64,000 bases of DNA from Burkholderiales bacterium 67-32. GTDB taxonomy: Bacteria; Pseudomonadota; Gammaproteobacteria; Burkholderiales; Burkholderiaceae_B. The position numbers and the translations under genes are program-made. The notes beneath the pieces were generated by a model that saw nothing but the letters and a program-made list of their open reading frames with translations, was not told the DNA's origin and did not search any database. The stretch spans positions 101,931 to 165,930 of the forward strand of contig MKUP01000004.1 of assembly GCA_001898625.1 (NCBI GenBank), read 5' to 3'. Shown here piece after piece: positions 16,112 through 24,672 of this stretch (within the stretch, counting starts at the first letter, position 1; the number at the start of each line of letters is the position of its first letter).

Positions 16112-16933
16112 TCAAAACCTCGGATCGCTCATGACGGAGTGGATCAGCGACGGGCTGCGTTCCAGCGCGAGGCTGATCTGGCGCGCTGTCTCGCGCAGCC
16201 TCGGCAGGCGGGTCTTCACCAATTCGTCCATGTCCACCCGGGCGATATTGCTGGAGCAGTTGACGGCCGCCACCGTGCGGCCATTGGCGTCCCTGACCGG
16301 CACCGCCACGGCCAGCACGCCGTACTCGAACTGGTCCTGGATCCGTGCATAGCCCCTCTCGCGCGTGGCCTCGAGCGCCCGCGCGATGTCCGCGGGATCG
16401 CTGTAGGTCTTGGACGTATAGGTGGGAAACGGTCCGCCCCGCAGGTATTCGCGCAGCAGCGGCTCGCTCAGGCTGGCCAGCAGCACGTGGCCCAGCGAAG
16501 TCGCATAGGCCGGCGAGCGATAGCCCACGCCGGCGCGAAAGCCCTTGGTTTCCTTGCTGGGCGCGTGGGCAACGTAGACCACGTCGTTCCCGTCCAGGAC
16601 GGCCAGCGACGCCGAATCGTGGAACTCCTCGACGAGGTCCTGCAGGAAAGGCTGCGCCACCTGCCTCAGGTTCATGGACATCAGGAACGCGGACCCCAGC
16701 GCCAACACCTTGGGGCGCAACAGGAAGCGGCGGCCGTTCATGCCGACGAACCCCAGTTCCTTCAAGGTGAGCAGACAGCGGCGCGCCGTGGCTGGCGCCA
16801 TGCCGGTCACGGCCGCGACTTCGCTCAGGTTCATTTCCGGGCGCTCCGCCGTGAATGCCTGGATCACTTCCAGCCCGCGGGCCAGCGCGGCGACGAAATC
16901 GCCCGAGTCCTTGATGGTCTTGCTTTCGTTCAT
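16112..16933 (-). CDS. IclR-family transcriptional regulator (PcaR/PobR-like)
   Basis: 273 residues from the ATG at 16933; an in-frame GTG at 16957 would add 8 residues, and neither has a strong ribosome-binding site. The HTH domain reads ARGLEVIQAFTAERPEMNLSEVAAVTGMAPATARRCLLTLKELG, and the effector domain includes GYRSPAYATSLGHVLLAS and VAVPVRDANGRTVAAVN, the pattern of the PcaR/PobR branch that senses aromatic acids. It lies downstream of the crotonase, Bug and SMP-30 genes on the same strand and probably regulates them. Confidence 0.9.
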   Translation of the reverse strand: MNESKTIKDSGDFVAALARGLEVIQAFTAERPEMNLSEVAAVTGMAPATARRCLLTLKELGFVGMNGRRFLLRPKVLALGSAFLMSMNLRQVAQPFLQDLVEEFHDSASLAVLDGNDVVYVAHAPSKETKGFRAGVGYRSPAYATSLGHVLLASLSEPLLREYLRGGPFPTYTSKTYSDPADIARALEATRERGYARIQDQFEYGVLAVAVPVRDANGRTVAAVNCSSNIARVDMDELVKTRLPRLRETARQISLALERSPSLIHSVMSDPRF

Positions 16934-17016
16934 GGGGATTGCATTGATCCGGGACACTGCACCGCGCGGATTTTACCCGGCGGCGCCGCCACGGCCCGCT
17001 CCCATGAACACCGCGG

Positions 17017-17781
17017 TCACGCAGCGGGTTCCTTCATCCTGGCCAAGCCTTCGAGCGCAAGGCCGTACCCCAGCACGTCATGCAGGCGCGCCTTGAGCTC
17101 CTGGTTCAGGCACACGCGGGTATAGCGCCGCACCAGCCGGGGCTGCTTCATCAGTTCGGCGGCAAGCTCCCGGGCCCGTGGCATCAGGCCGGCTGCCGGC
17201 AGTACCTCGTTCACCAGGCCCATGTCCAGCGCCTGCCGCGCGCCGATCTCCTGTCCGGTCAACAGGAAATAGTGGCCCCGCGCCCGTCCCATCAGCAGCG
17301 GCATGACCAGGTGCATGCCGTCGCCCGGCACCATGCCACCGCGGAAGTGCGCCGTATCCTGGATCGTTGCGGTCTCGGCGGCCAGCACGATGTCGCCCAG
17401 CAGCGGAATCTCGGCATGGCGCACCGCCGGTCCGTTGATGATGCTGATCACGGGCACGTCGATGTCGAGCAGGTTGATGAGCAGGTGCCGGCCTTCCCAG
17501 TAGATCGGATCGTAGATGGTCGGCGTCATCGAATTGCGATTGACGTGGCCCCCCGGTGCCACGGGGGGACCGCTGAAGGCATCGCCCGTTCCCGTCATGA
17601 TGACCACCTCGTTCTCGCGGTCGCGTCCCACGTCCAGGAAGGCTTGCTCGAACTCCCGGTGCGATTGCAGGTTCCATTGGAGCGGACCGCCCTGGTGGTG
17701 GAAATGCATCTCCAGCACCCCGTCCTCGCGGATCATCCTGATAGTCTCGAATTTGTTTGCGTAGTCGTCGAATTGGCTCAC
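17017..17781 (-). CDS. Crotonase-superfamily hydrolase resembling 6-oxocamphor hydrolase
   Basis: 254 residues, crotonase fold. It aligns from memory along its whole length with Rhodococcus 6-oxocamphor hydrolase, a retro-Claisen enzyme that cleaves a cyclic beta-diketone: RDRENEVVIMTGTGDAF, EIPLLGDIVLAAETAT, GMVPGDGMHLV, YFLLTGQEIGARQALD. His122, His145 and Asp154, the catalytic positions I recall for that enzyme, are all present, as is a histidine near residue 41. This points to C-C bond hydrolysis of a 1,3-dicarbonyl rather than enoyl-CoA hydration. It lies 26 bases after the Bug gene, in an apparent operon with an SMP-30-like protein. Confidence 0.75.
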   Translation of the reverse strand: MSQFDDYANKFETIRMIREDGVLEMHFHHQGGPLQWNLQSHREFEQAFLDVGRDRENEVVIMTGTGDAFSGPPVAPGGHVNRNSMTPTIYDPIYWEGRHLLINLLDIDVPVISIINGPAVRHAEIPLLGDIVLAAETATIQDTAHFRGGMVPGDGMHLVMPLLMGRARGHYFLLTGQEIGARQALDMGLVNEVLPAAGLMPRARELAAELMKQPRLVRRYTRVCLNQELKARLHDVLGYGLALEGLARMKEPAA

Positions 17782-17807
17782 GGTTCATTCCTGCTGGTGA
17801 AAAGGCA

Positions 17808-18782
17808 TCACAGCTTGATGCCGGCGGACTGGATGGACTGCCGCCAGCGTTCGGTATCGCTGCGCATGAGGTCGCCGAAATCGGCGCGGCTGTCGCCCCC
17901 GGGCGTCAACGCCTGGGGTAGGAGCACTTCCTCGACGAAATGCCGGTCTCGCAGCACGGCCTGTACGTCGGCGTGGATCTTGTCCAGGATGCCGGCCGGC
18001 GTCCCGGCGCGGCCCGCCAGGCCGAACCAGACGTTGACGGCAAATCCCGGCACCCCCGCCTCGGCAACGGTGGGCAGGTCCGGACGCAGGGATACGCGCT
18101 GCTGCGTGGCCACCGCCAGGATGCGAACCGTCCCGGCCTTCTCCTGCTGCTGGAATGCGCCCAGCGTGCCGATGTAGAGACTGACCTGCCCGCCTATCAT
18201 GTCGGTGGTGACCTGCGCGGTTCCCTTGTAGGGAACGTGCAGCATGCGCGTGCCGCTGAGCTGCTGGAACGCTTCCATCGCGACGTGCGGATAGGACCCG
18301 GGGCCGAGCGATCCATACGGTGTGTTCGGATGCGCCTTCAGGTAGGCGACCAGTTCCTTCACGCTGTGCACGGGCAGCTTGCTCGAAACCACCAGGATGG
18401 GAACCTGCCGCGCGACCACGGTGATGGACGCGAAGTCCTTCAACGGGTCGTACGCCATGTCCGCATGCAGCGAGGGCAGGATGACGAACGGCGCGCTGTC
18501 CGCCAGCACCAGGGTGTAGCCGTCGGGCTGCGCCTTGGCGACCGCGGCCGCGCCTATCATGCCCGAGGCGCCGCCGCGGTTCTCGACGATCACGGGCTGG
18601 CCCCATCGGGTGCTCAGCTGCGAGGCGATGCTGCGCGCGACGGTATCCGTGGCGCCGCCCGGCGTATAGGGCACGACGATGCGCACCGGCCGGTCGGGGT
18701 AGCCGGCCGGCTCGGCATGCGCGCCGGCTACGCCGGCCAGCAGCGCGGCACAGGCCAGGCGGCGAACGATGGAAGTCTTCAC
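17808..18782 (-). CDS. Bug/TctC-family periplasmic solute-binding protein
   Basis: 324 residues. Signal peptide ending near AHA|EPAGYPDRPVRIVVPYTPGGATD. Landmarks: VIVENRGGASGMIGAAAVAKAQPDGYT, HVPYKGTAQ, and LAGRAGTPAG near the C-terminus. It is in the middle of a same-strand run (SMP-30-like, Bug, crotonase, IclR) with gaps of 21 and 26 bases, so it probably delivers the substrate or an intermediate handled by those enzymes. No TctA/TctB is visible. Confidence 0.94.
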   Translation of the reverse strand: MKTSIVRRLACAALLAGVAGAHAEPAGYPDRPVRIVVPYTPGGATDTVARSIASQLSTRWGQPVIVENRGGASGMIGAAAVAKAQPDGYTLVLADSAPFVILPSLHADMAYDPLKDFASITVVARQVPILVVSSKLPVHSVKELVAYLKAHPNTPYGSLGPGSYPHVAMEAFQQLSGTRMLHVPYKGTAQVTTDMIGGQVSLYIGTLGAFQQQEKAGTVRILAVATQQRVSLRPDLPTVAEAGVPGFAVNVWFGLAGRAGTPAGILDKIHADVQAVLRDRHFVEEVLLPQALTPGGDSRADFGDLMRSDTERWRQSIQSAGIKL

Positions 18783-18803
18783 GATGTCTCCTCCTTGGAG
18801 TCT

Positions 18804-19715
18804 TTATCCCAGGAATTCGGGCTCCGGCAATCCCTGCACGCCGGGCCTGACCGCCAGCACGTTGCCCGCCAGCGGCTGCTGTGCCAGTTCCTTTTCCTGC
18901 ATGCGGCGCCTGGCGGTGGTGATGTAGAGAATGTCGAGGTCGGGCCCGCCGAAGCACAGACTCGACACGCGGCGCACCGGCAGGTTGATGACGGTGTCGA
19001 TGCGGCCGCGCGGGTCGTAGCGCGTCACGCACCAGCCGTCCATGTTGGCGCTCCAGAAGCAGCCGTCGGCATCCACCGTGGAGCCGTCGCAGATGCCCCT
19101 GCCCAGCGGGACGTCGGCGAAATGGCGGCGGTTGTGGATGGCCCCGTCCACCGAGTCGTAGTCGAAGACATCGATCCGGCAGCTGAATGAATCGGTCATG
19201 TACATCAGGCGGTTGTCGGGGCTGAACGACATGCCGTTGATGGCGGTGATGCCCTCCATGACCAGCGTCGTGCGCAGGTCGGGGTCCAGCCTGAACAGCC
19301 GCCCGCGCGGCGTATAGGCGGCAGCCTCGACCGTGCCGGACCAGAAGCGGCCATGCCGGTCGACCTTGCCGTCGTTGAACCGGTTGCCCGGACGCTCGGC
19401 GTCGGGCCGCGCGATCTCGGACAAGGTCCCGGTCTCGGGCGAAAAGAAATAGAAGCCCGAACGCATTCCCACCACCAGGCCTCCCTGGGCCCGCAGGCCG
19501 ATGCTGCCGACCTCCTCGTGCATCTTCCAGCTCTGCTTGTCGCCACTGGCCGGGTCCAGCCGGTGGATGAACTGCCCGATGCCGTCCACCCACCACAGCT
19601 TCTGGTGGCGATGGTCCCAGACGATGGACTCGCCCAGGATGTCCTGTCCCGCGTCGGCGATATCGATGACGGACCCGACCATGTCGATCGGCCTCGTCGT
19701 GCTGCGCACTGTCAT
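18804..19715 (-). CDS. SMP-30/gluconolactonase-family protein
   Basis: 303 residues forming the six-bladed propeller of the SMP-30/LRE family. Metal-ligand positions appear in LGESIVWD (Glu), AINGMSFSPDN (Asn) and GICDGSTVDADG (Asp). Family members are lactonases acting on sugar or aromatic-pathway lactones. With a C-C hydrolase and an aldolase-like protein nearby, a lactone hydrolysis step in one pathway is plausible but inferred. No signal peptide, so cytoplasmic. First gene of the run leading to Bug and crotonase. Confidence 0.87.
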   Translation of the reverse strand: MTVRSTTRPIDMVGSVIDIADAGQDILGESIVWDHRHQKLWWVDGIGQFIHRLDPASGDKQSWKMHEEVGSIGLRAQGGLVVGMRSGFYFFSPETGTLSEIARPDAERPGNRFNDGKVDRHGRFWSGTVEAAAYTPRGRLFRLDPDLRTTLVMEGITAINGMSFSPDNRLMYMTDSFSCRIDVFDYDSVDGAIHNRRHFADVPLGRGICDGSTVDADGCFWSANMDGWCVTRYDPRGRIDTVINLPVRRVSSLCFGGPDLDILYITTARRRMQEKELAQQPLAGNVLAVRPGVQGLPEPEFLG

Positions 19716-19884
19716 GCCCTCTTCCTTTTTTTCGCTAGACGAATATTTTTTCGATTAACGAATAAATGGTGCGCGTGCCGGAAGAAGAAGTCAAGGGGGA
19801 TGGGAAATGGTCCGCGACGGGACGCAGGAGAAAATCTGAAGGAGGCCGCCGCGAACGGGCGGCTTCCGGTACCGGGAAAACGGG

Positions 19885-20598
19885 TCAGGCGTCGATATCC
19901 ACTTCCTCGCACCACAGGTCCCAGCACCGCTTGAGCTGGCCGCGGTTGGTCTCGGTGGCGAGGTCGGATTCGGTCTCGGACAGGTAGCGCACGCGGTCCG
20001 ACACCCGCATCGCCCCCAGTTGCATGCCCGCGTTGACCTCGGCGTAGACCGCCCGGTAGATGGCTTCCTCCAGGCTGGTTCCCACCATGGTCGATCCATG
20101 GCCGACCATCAGCACCGCGCTGGCGGGCCCCAGGGTGTCGGCCAGGTGGCGGCCCAGGTCGTGGTCGCGTATCAGCATGTCGGTCTCGCGGCCGGTGGCC
20201 TCGCGGATGTCGAACTTCGCGGTCCGCGTCAGGAACCCGGCCATGTGAAACATGGGCTTGACCGACACGTCGGTGGCGGCGATGGTGATCATGGCCGCCG
20301 AATGGCTGTGGACCACGGCCTGGACGTCGGGACGGGTGCGGTAGATCTCGCCGTGGATGAAGCGTTCCAGGTACAGGCGCCGGGTATCGCCGCCCACCGG
20401 ATTCGATTCCTCGTCCAGCTCGACGATGTCCGCTTCCTTGACTAGGTTGGGCGCCCGGTTGCACGAGATCAGGTAGTGGCCCGCGATCTCGGGGTGGCGG
20501 CAACTGACGTGCCCGAACCCGTCGACGATGCCCTTCAGGTAAAGAATGCGGTTGGCCCGCGCCAGGTTGCGGCGCGCCTCCAGCACGATTTCGTTCAT
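19885..20598 (-). CDS. Class II aldolase/adducin-family protein
   Basis: 237 residues from the ATG at 20598, chosen because GGGGAG lies 7 bases ahead; an ATG two codons earlier is too close to that site. Class II aldolase landmarks: GFGHVSCRHPE, a probable catalytic Glu78 (LERFIHGEIY), zinc ligands His97 and His99 (VVHSHS) and His167 (VGHGSTMVG). Members cleave or decarboxylate hydroxy-keto acids. It is followed after 169 bases by the SMP-30-like gene and is divergent from a Bug gene with a LysR-type palindrome between. Substrate unknown. Confidence 0.88.
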   Translation of the reverse strand: MNEIVLEARRNLARANRILYLKGIVDGFGHVSCRHPEIAGHYLISCNRAPNLVKEADIVELDEESNPVGGDTRRLYLERFIHGEIYRTRPDVQAVVHSHSAAMITIAATDVSVKPMFHMAGFLTRTAKFDIREATGRETDMLIRDHDLGRHLADTLGPASAVLMVGHGSTMVGTSLEEAIYRAVYAEVNAGMQLGAMRVSDRVRYLSETESDLATETNRGQLKRCWDLWCEEVDIDA

Positions 20599-20658
20599 GA
20601 GCATGCTCCCCGTGTTCCGCTCGTTGTATCGATTTCGTATTGTGCACCCGAAGAGTTC

Positions 20659-20673
20659 ATCAATTTTATTGAT
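20659..20673. promoter_or_regulatory. LysR-type palindrome (T-N11-A) in aldolase/Bug divergent promoter
   Basis: ATCAAT-TTT-ATTGAT, a perfect 6-3-6 inverted repeat with T-N11-A geometry, placed between the aldolase-like gene (start 20598) and the Bug gene (start 20757). A further half site ATCAAT lies at 20680-20685. The LysR gene at 21747-22673, just after the Bug gene, is the natural candidate to bind it. Confidence 0.5.
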
Positions 20674-20756
20674 CTTCGACATCAATCTGGCTGACCGACT
20701 TGACGGCCGGCCTGTGAAATACTCGGACCCAAGAAGAGAACATCCGGAGGATACAC

Positions 20757-21731
20757 ATGACCCACACTCCCCTCGCTCGCGGGCTGGCCCTGATCGGCGG
20801 CGGCCTGGCGCTTTCGCTCACGCTGGCCGCCACCGCGGCCGACACCTGGCCCGCCAAGCCCATCACCTTCGTCGTGCCCTCGTCGCCCGGCGGCGGCACC
20901 GACATCTACGCCCGGCTGCTGGCCGAAGGCGTGGGCAAGGAGCTCAAGCAGACCGTCGTGGTCGAGAACAAGCCCGGCGCCAGCGGCAACATCGGCGCGG
21001 CGGCGGCGGCGCGCGCCGCGCCCGACGGCTACACCTTCCTGGTCTCGGCCACGCCGGCGATCGCGGTCAATCCCTATCTGTACAAGAACCTGCCCTACGA
21101 CGCCGAGAAGGACCTCGTGCCGGTGGCCCGCGGCGTGGACGCGCCCCTGGTCTACGTCGTACCGCCCGGCTCGCGCTTCAAGACGCTGGACGACCTGCTG
21201 GCCGCCGGCAAGAGCGAGCCCGGCAAGCTGGCGTTCGGATCGGCCGGCCACGGCTCGCCCACCTTCCTGGGCGTGAAGGTCATGGAAGAAAAGACCGGCG
21301 CCGCGTTCACGCACGTGCCGTACAAGGGCATGGCGCCGACCATGCAGGACTTCCTGGGCGGACGCCTGGACTTCCTGCAATCGGACGTCGCCTCGGTGCT
21401 TCCCCACATCAAGTCGGGCAAGGCCGTCCCGCTCGCCATCAGCAGCAAGTCGCCGCTGTTCCCGAAGGTACCGGTGTGGACCGACAAGGGCCTGCCGGAC
21501 GTGCCGCAGTCCTTCAGCGTGATGGCGCCCGCGGGCACGCCCGAGGCCGTCATCCAGAAGATGAGCCAGACCGTGGTCAAGACCATGCAGGAGCCGTCGG
21601 TCAAGCAGCGCCTGATCGAGCAGGGCTACCTCCCGGTCTCGGACACGCCAGCCAAGTTCAGCCAGCAGTTGAAGGCCGAGCGCGCGATGTGGAAGTCGCT
21701 GATCGAACGCAACCACATCACGGTCGAATAA
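20757..21731 (+). CDS. Bug/TctC-family periplasmic solute-binding protein
   Basis: 324 residues, start ATG with CGGAGGA upstream. Signal peptide ending near ATA|ADTWPAKPITFVVPSSPGGGTD. Landmarks: VVVENKPGASGNIGAAAAARAAPDGYT, HVPYKGMAPT, VMAPAGTPEA. The only Bug gene of the window on the plus strand. Divergent from the aldolase-like gene, convergent with a LysR gene 15 bases away. Probably takes up the compound that the neighbouring catabolic genes process. Confidence 0.95.
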   Translation: MTHTPLARGLALIGGGLALSLTLAATAADTWPAKPITFVVPSSPGGGTDIYARLLAEGVGKELKQTVVVENKPGASGNIGAAAAARAAPDGYTFLVSATPAIAVNPYLYKNLPYDAEKDLVPVARGVDAPLVYVVPPGSRFKTLDDLLAAGKSEPGKLAFGSAGHGSPTFLGVKVMEEKTGAAFTHVPYKGMAPTMQDFLGGRLDFLQSDVASVLPHIKSGKAVPLAISSKSPLFPKVPVWTDKGLPDVPQSFSVMAPAGTPEAVIQKMSQTVVKTMQEPSVKQRLIEQGYLPVSDTPAKFSQQLKAERAMWKSLIERNHITVE

Positions 21732-21746
21732 ACCCGTGGCCGGCGC

Positions 21747-22673
21747 TCAGCCCTGCCCGATGCGGGCGAGCGCCTTCCTGAGCCAGGTCGCTCCGGCATC
21801 CTTCCTGTGCCGGGAATGCCAGTGCTGGTGGACAACGTAGCTGGGCGACTCGAACGGCAGGTCCACCGCCATCAGCGGCGCGAAGCGCATCAGTGCGCGG
21901 CTCAGCCGGGCCGGCACGACGGCCACCAGATCGCTGTCGGCCAGCAGGTGCTCGATGCCGGCGAAGCTCGATTGCTCCAGGCGGATATTGGGCCGTGCGC
22001 CCAGCTTCTCGGCCGCATGGTCTTCCCAGCGTTGCCGGTTGCGGCCCCTGCTGGCCACCGACAGGTGCGGCAGCCGCAGGAAATCCTCGACCGGCATGCC
22101 GGCCCGCAGCACGGGATGGCTGGCCCGCCCCAGGCAGACATAGTGCTCGCGGTACAGCCGCTGCCGGATGACCGACTTGCCCATGGTGGGCACATGGCCC
22201 AGCACCAGGTCCAGCGTGCCGGACTCCAGGTGCCAGGGCGTCTCGGCCGTGATCTCGATCTGCTCCAGGCTGACGCCGGGGGCCTCGCCCGCCAGCAGCG
22301 AGCGCACGCCGGGCATCAGCACATAGACGCCGATCTCGCTCATCGCCACCCGGAAGTGGCGGGTCGCCACCGCGGGGTCGAAGGCGTCGCCCTCCAGCGC
22401 GCTGGCCTGCAGCAGTTGCTGGGCCTGCTTGAGCCCCGGGTAGATGGACTCGGCCTTGATGGTCGGGATCATGCCGACGGCGCTGCGCACGAACAGATCG
22501 TCCCGGTAGATCTCGCGCAGCCGGGCCAGCGCCATGCTGACGGTGGAAGGGTTCATTCCCAGGCGGGCGGCCACACGCGCGATGCTCGCAACCTCGTATA
22601 GCGCGGTGAATATGCTGATCTGGCGGTAGTCGGGAAAATTCCTGGCGTCCGCGCCCTTGCGATCGTCGTCCAT
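21747..22673 (-). CDS. LysR-family transcriptional regulator
   Basis: 308 residues starting MDDDRKGADARNFPDYRQ. The HTH region reads YEVASIARVAARLGMNPSTVSMALARLREIYRDDLFVR, of the NodD/LeuO-like subtype, followed by an effector domain (FRVAMSEIGVYVLMPGV). It is 14 bases downstream of another LysR gene on the same strand and convergent with the Bug gene. The T-N11-A palindrome at 20659-20673 is its likely target. Two tandem LysR genes of different subtypes probably serve the two flanking units. Confidence 0.9.
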   Translation of the reverse strand: MDDDRKGADARNFPDYRQISIFTALYEVASIARVAARLGMNPSTVSMALARLREIYRDDLFVRSAVGMIPTIKAESIYPGLKQAQQLLQASALEGDAFDPAVATRHFRVAMSEIGVYVLMPGVRSLLAGEAPGVSLEQIEITAETPWHLESGTLDLVLGHVPTMGKSVIRQRLYREHYVCLGRASHPVLRAGMPVEDFLRLPHLSVASRGRNRQRWEDHAAEKLGARPNIRLEQSSFAGIEHLLADSDLVAVVPARLSRALMRFAPLMAVDLPFESPSYVVHQHWHSRHRKDAGATWLRKALARIGQG

Positions 22674-22687
22674 GGTCGGAAAGCGCC

Positions 22688-23596
22688 TTAGTCTTCGTCC
22701 AGTTCCGCGAACCGGTCGACCAGATGGTCGACCAGGGCCCGCACGGCGGGCAGCAGCCCGCGCCGCGATGCGAACACCGCATGGATGATCTCGCGCGGAG
22801 GCGCCCAGCCCGGGATGACGTGGACCAGTTCGCCGCTGACCAACTCGTCGCGCACCATCATCGCCGGAAGCTGCACCATGCCCGCCCCCGCCACCGCGGC
22901 CGCGCGCAGCGCCGGCATGCCGCGCGTGATCAACCGGGGATGGTGGCGCACGGCGGCATGCGCACCATCGGGGCCGAACAGGTTCCAGACATACTCCTGT
23001 TGCGGCACGCCCAGCGCCAGGCTGGGCAGGCCCGCCAGGTCGGCGGGCACGCGGGGGATGCCGTTCCTGAGCAATTCCGGGCAGGCCACGAGGTATTGCC
23101 CGCGGTTCGCCAGCACGCGCATGACCAGCCCGCTGTCCTCCAGCGGCGGTGGGCGCACGCGCAGCGCGATGTCCACGCCTTCTCCCACCACGTCCACCCG
23201 CCGGTTGGTTTCCTCCAGGTGGACCTCCACGCGGGGATGGGCGACCATGAATCCGGCCACCATCCCGGCCACCCGCGCATCCAGCAGCGCCACCGGGCAC
23301 GCCAGGCGCACGATGCCGCGCGGCTCGGCATGCATGACCGCGATGGCGTCGTCGGCGGCCTCGGCCTCCACCAGCATGGCCTTGCAGTGGCCATAATAGG
23401 TCTGGCCGATCTCCGTCACCGCGAAGCGGCGCGTCGAACGCTGGATGAGCCGGACCCCCAGGCGTTCCTCCAGCAACGCGATGCGGCGGCTGAGCTTGGA
23501 CTTGGGTATGCCCAGGGCGCGGCCGGCCGGGGCGAAGCCGCCGTGGTCCACCACCTGCACGTAGTAGTAGAGATCGTTGAGGTCTTGCATGATCAT
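22688..23596 (-). CDS. LysR-family transcriptional regulator (pirin-linked)
   Basis: 302 residues (300 if the second ATG at 23590 is used). The HTH reads GGFAPAGRALGIPKSKLSRRIALLEERLGVRLIQRSTRRF, typical of the large LysR group found divergent from pirin and oxidoreductase genes. The effector domain follows (IVRLACPVALLDARV). Divergent from the pirin gene, with two short palindromes in the 111-base gap, so likely its regulator. It precedes a second LysR gene on the same strand. Confidence 0.92.
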   Translation of the reverse strand: MIMQDLNDLYYYVQVVDHGGFAPAGRALGIPKSKLSRRIALLEERLGVRLIQRSTRRFAVTEIGQTYYGHCKAMLVEAEAADDAIAVMHAEPRGIVRLACPVALLDARVAGMVAGFMVAHPRVEVHLEETNRRVDVVGEGVDIALRVRPPPLEDSGLVMRVLANRGQYLVACPELLRNGIPRVPADLAGLPSLALGVPQQEYVWNLFGPDGAHAAVRHHPRLITRGMPALRAAAVAGAGMVQLPAMMVRDELVSGELVHVIPGWAPPREIIHAVFASRRGLLPAVRALVDHLVDRFAELDED

Positions 23597-23597
23597 C

Positions 23598-23688
23598 GTT
23601 CCTTAAATAGAACGCTCCATGCGAATTCTGCCATCTACCGGGAGTTTCGTCCCGTCCATATGATGTCTCCATCGACCGTTACCACGGT
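23598..23688. promoter_or_regulatory. Two palindromes in the LysR/pirin divergent promoter
   Basis: GTTC-N8-GAAC at 23598-23613, immediately before the LysR start, contains T-N11-A geometry. ACCGT-TACC-ACGGT at 23675-23688 lies 20 bases before the pirin start. Either could be the operator of the divergent LysR protein. Candidates by inspection only. Confidence 0.35.
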
Positions 23689-23707
23689 TCCCTACCAGGA
23701 GATCGGC

Positions 23708-24574
23708 ATGAAGAAGATACTCGGCGTCTACAGCGCTCCCCGGCCCCATTGGGTGGGCGACGGGTTTCCCGTGCGCTCGCTGTTCGGCTACGACGGCCTG
23801 GGCCGCCACCTCAGTCCCTTCCTGCTGCTGGACCATGCCGCGCCGACGCCCTTTCCGCCCGCCACCCGCCCGCGCGGAGTGGGCCGCCATCCGCACCGGG
23901 GGTTCGAGACCGTCACCGTCGTCTACCAGGGCGAGGTCGAGCATCGCGACTCCACCGGCGCCGGCGGCCTGATCGGCCCGGGCGACGTGCAATGGATGAC
24001 GGCGGCCGGCGGGATCCTGCACGAGGAGTTCCACTCGCGCGCCTTCACCGAGCGCGGCGGCACCATAGAAATGGTGCAGCTGTGGGTCAACCTGCCCGCG
24101 CAGGACAAGATGAGCGAACCGGGCTACCAGACCCTGCTCGACGCGCAGATTCCGTCGGTCGACCTGCCCGACGGCGCCGGCCGCGTGCGGGTGATCGCCG
24201 GGGAATACGGCGGCGGCAAGGGCCCGGCGCGGACCCATACGCCCATCGACATGTGGGACATCCGCCTGGCGCAGGGCGGCTACGCCAGCTTCGACGGCAC
24301 GCCCGGCCATACCCTGGCGCTGGTCGTGCTGCGCGGAACGGTGCTGGTGAACGGCGAAACGCTGGCGCGCGAAGGGCAGCTCGTGCACTTCGAGCGGGAC
24401 GGTACCGGTGTCACGCTGGAGGCCAACAATGACGCCGTCCTGCTGTGGCTGTCGGGCGAGCCCATCGACGAGCCGGTCGTGGGTTATGGCCCCTTCGTCA
24501 TGAACACGCAAGCCGAGATCCAGCAGGCCATCGAGGACTACAACGCCGGCCGCTTCGAGCGCGCGGCGGCCTGA
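23708..24574 (+). CDS. Pirin-family protein
   Basis: 288 residues from the ATG at 23708, with AGGAGA 5-6 bases ahead. Bicupin fold: the metal ligands of the N-terminal barrel are recognisable as His61 and His63 (GRHPHRGFETVT), and His105 and Glu107 (GILHEEFHS). Bacterial pirins include quercetin 2,3-dioxygenase-like enzymes and redox-responsive regulators. Divergent from a LysR gene and followed after about 100 bases by an isochorismatase-like gene; this LysR-pirin-isochorismatase trio is a common stress/redox arrangement. Cytoplasmic. Confidence 0.93.
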   Translation: MKKILGVYSAPRPHWVGDGFPVRSLFGYDGLGRHLSPFLLLDHAAPTPFPPATRPRGVGRHPHRGFETVTVVYQGEVEHRDSTGAGGLIGPGDVQWMTAAGGILHEEFHSRAFTERGGTIEMVQLWVNLPAQDKMSEPGYQTLLDAQIPSVDLPDGAGRVRVIAGEYGGGKGPARTHTPIDMWDIRLAQGGYASFDGTPGHTLALVVLRGTVLVNGETLAREGQLVHFERDGTGVTLEANNDAVLLWLSGEPIDEPVVGYGPFVMNTQAEIQQAIEDYNAGRFERAAA

Positions 24575-24578
24575 TGTC

Positions 24579-24640
24579 CCGGGAGCGTCGCTCCCGGCCC
24601 CCTTCTCACGGGGCAGCCTCGCGCTTCCCCGTGGGTTTTC
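24579..24640 (+). terminator. Tandem hairpins between pirin and isochorismatase-like genes
   Basis: A perfect 8-bp stem CCGGGAGC/GCTCCCGG (24579-24586 with 24590-24597) starts 4 bases after the pirin stop. A second stem CACGGGG/CCCCGTG (24607-24613 with 24627-24633) is followed by GGTTTTC. The second could act as an intrinsic terminator or attenuator limiting read-through into the next gene; the T-run is short. Confidence 0.45.
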
Positions 24641-24672
24641 GCAGCCCCTTCAGATCCGACCAGGAGCATGAC

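Noticed and set aside
20757..22673. Possibility of a LysR-Bug operon
   Set aside because: The two genes converge (15 bases between stops), so they cannot be co-transcribed; regulation in trans is more likely.
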